NCBI GenBank assembly: GCA_035948415.1
Contig: DASZJD010000028.1
Coordinates: forward strand, 1-35,128
Length of the DNA: 35,128 nucleotides
Source: Acidimicrobiia bacterium
GTDB lineage: Bacteria > Actinomycetota > Acidimicrobiia > IMCC26256 > PALSA-555
Direction: 5' to 3'
Positions 34,395 to 35,128 of the stretch are shown here, piece by piece. The translations under genes and the position numbers were made by a program. Numbering within the stretch: the stretch's first letter is position 1; every line of letters starts with the position of its first letter. Below the pieces are notes generated by a model. It ran no database searches and was not told the DNA's origin. It was given only the letters and a program-made list of their open reading frames with translations.

Positions 34395-35128
34395 ATGAGC
34401 CTCCTGTCCTGCCACGAGGTGTCGGTCAGCTTCGGGGGCCTGAAGGCGCTCGACGAGGTGACGCTCGACGTCCCGCCGGGCCAGGTCACGGGCCTCATCG
34501 GACCGAACGGGGCCGGCAAGACCACGCTCTTCAACGCCATCTGCGGGCTCCAGCCCCTGAACGAGGGCGGCATCCAGCTCGACGGGCGTGAGATCAGCAC
34601 CGAGCGGCCGCACAAGCGGGCCCGGCTCGGCATCGCGCGGACGTTCCAACGACTCGAGACCTTCGGCACCCTGTCGGTGCGCGACAACGTCCTCGTCGCC
34701 GCCGAGATGCGGCGAGGGTGGTCGCGGGAGCGGTTCCGGCCCGGGGCGCTGACCGACCAGCTCGTCGAGCGCGTCGGCCTGGCCTCGGTCGCCGGGGAGC
34801 GGGTCGACCAGCTCCCGACCGGGACCCAGCGGCTCGTCGAGGTGGCCCGGGCCCTCGCCACCAAGCCCCGCGTGCTGCTGCTCGACGAGCCGTCGGCGGG
34901 CCTCAACGAGGAGGAGACGACGGAGCTGGCGGCGCTGCTCCGCGAGCTGGCCGCCACCGGCCTCGGCATCCTCCTCGTCGAGCACGACATGGGCCTGGTG
35001 ATGAGCGCCTCCGACGGCATCCACGTCCTCGACTTCGGGCGGATCATCGCCGTCGGGACCCCCGAGGACGTGCAAGCCGACCCGCTCGTGCGCGCCGCCT
35101 ACCTCGGCGAGGGGGAGGCCGAGGAGGA
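34395..35128 (+). CDS. livG: ABC transporter ATP-binding protein, LivG type (3' partial)
   Basis: At least 244 codons, open to the window end. Walker A is GPNGAGKTT (36-44), the Q-loop lies in ARTFQRL, the signature reads LPTGTQRLVEVARAL (140-154) in place of LSGGQ, Walker B is LLLDEP (161-166), and His197 is the switch His. The LPTG-type signature and RTFQ are normal for the LivG branch. It energises uptake with membrane subunits that are not in the window. The start ATG at 34395 is 13 bp after the binding protein. The end EGEAEEE may lead to a fused second ATPase or simply a short tail. Confidence 0.9.
   Translation, partial: MSLLSCHEVSVSFGGLKALDEVTLDVPPGQVTGLIGPNGAGKTTLFNAICGLQPLNEGGIQLDGREISTERPHKRARLGIARTFQRLETFGTLSVRDNVLVAAEMRRGWSRERFRPGALTDQLVERVGLASVAGERVDQLPTGTQRLVEVARALATKPRVLLLDEPSAGLNEEETTELAALLRELAATGLGILLVEHDMGLVMSASDGIHVLDFGRIIAVGTPEDVQADPLVRAAYLGEGEAEE

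Noticed and set aside
30647-35047. A 1466-codon minus-strand open frame
   Set aside because: It is antisense to the dehydrogenase, SDR, binding-protein and ATPase genes, which have full domains and promoters; the long frame follows from GC bias.

Overview
The DNA has very high GC content, strong G/C bias at third codon positions, many GTG starts, leaderless-type promoters and 4-base stop/start overlaps. The protein families (FadD19-type ligases, a FadA5-type thiolase, a CYP125/142-type P450, an alpha-methylacyl-CoA racemase, an Ltp/DUF35 pair) point to an actinobacterium, perhaps an uncultured Acidimicrobiia-like lineage. The taxon is an inference. The window reads as an accessory catabolic region for sterols or similar branched isoprenoid side chains. 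Two sites match the mycobacterial KstR operator consensus TnnAACnnGTTnna: one exactly (32941) and one at 13 of 14 positions (4591).

Layout. (1) 1-1326: 3' part of an alpha/beta-hydrolase/adenylate-cyclase fusion. (2) 1354-4580 (-) holds two acyl-CoA ligases. They diverge, across a KstR-like box, from a plus-strand operon at 4638-10561: SDR, SDR, CMD, P450, SDR, SDR, CMD, CMD. The last CMD gene has an in-frame UGA where the second cysteine of CxxC belongs, followed by a SECIS-like hairpin. (3) 10577-13274 (-): ligase, crotonase and two tiny desulforedoxin-like proteins. (4) 13293-14107 (+): a crotonase broken by a 1-base deletion. (5) 14133-17418 (-): racemase, APH-like kinase, DyP peroxidase. 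(6) 17560-18738 (+): FadA5-type thiolase. (7) 18776-23174 (-): FadD19-type ligase, flavin oxidoreductase, two alpha/beta hydrolases. (8) 23175-24248: a less typical stretch with one or two hypothetical genes. (9) 24249-25854 (+): Ltp-type thiolase and DUF35 protein. (10) 25870-30887 (-): a seven-gene operon with 4-base overlaps at six successive junctions, led by a Cys-containing protein of unknown function and a UGSC-family selenoprotein that also needs UGA readthrough. (11) 30956-35128 (+): alcohol dehydrogenase, SDR, then a branched-chain-type ABC binding protein and ATPase (cut by the window end) behind the second KstR-like box.

How it fits together (inference): the ABC system imports a substrate, ligases activate its side chain as a CoA thioester, the P450 oxidises a terminal carbon, the racemase fixes methyl stereochemistry, and crotonases, SDRs and thiolases carry out beta-oxidation, with Ltp/DUF35 making an aldol-type cut. 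The striking part is redox: two selenoprotein genes, both with hairpins about 17-23 nt after UGA and GU in the loop, sit in catabolic operons. Three CMD paralogues in one operon carry Cys, Glu and Sec at the same active-site position. No selA, selB, selD or tRNA-Sec gene is visible in the window.
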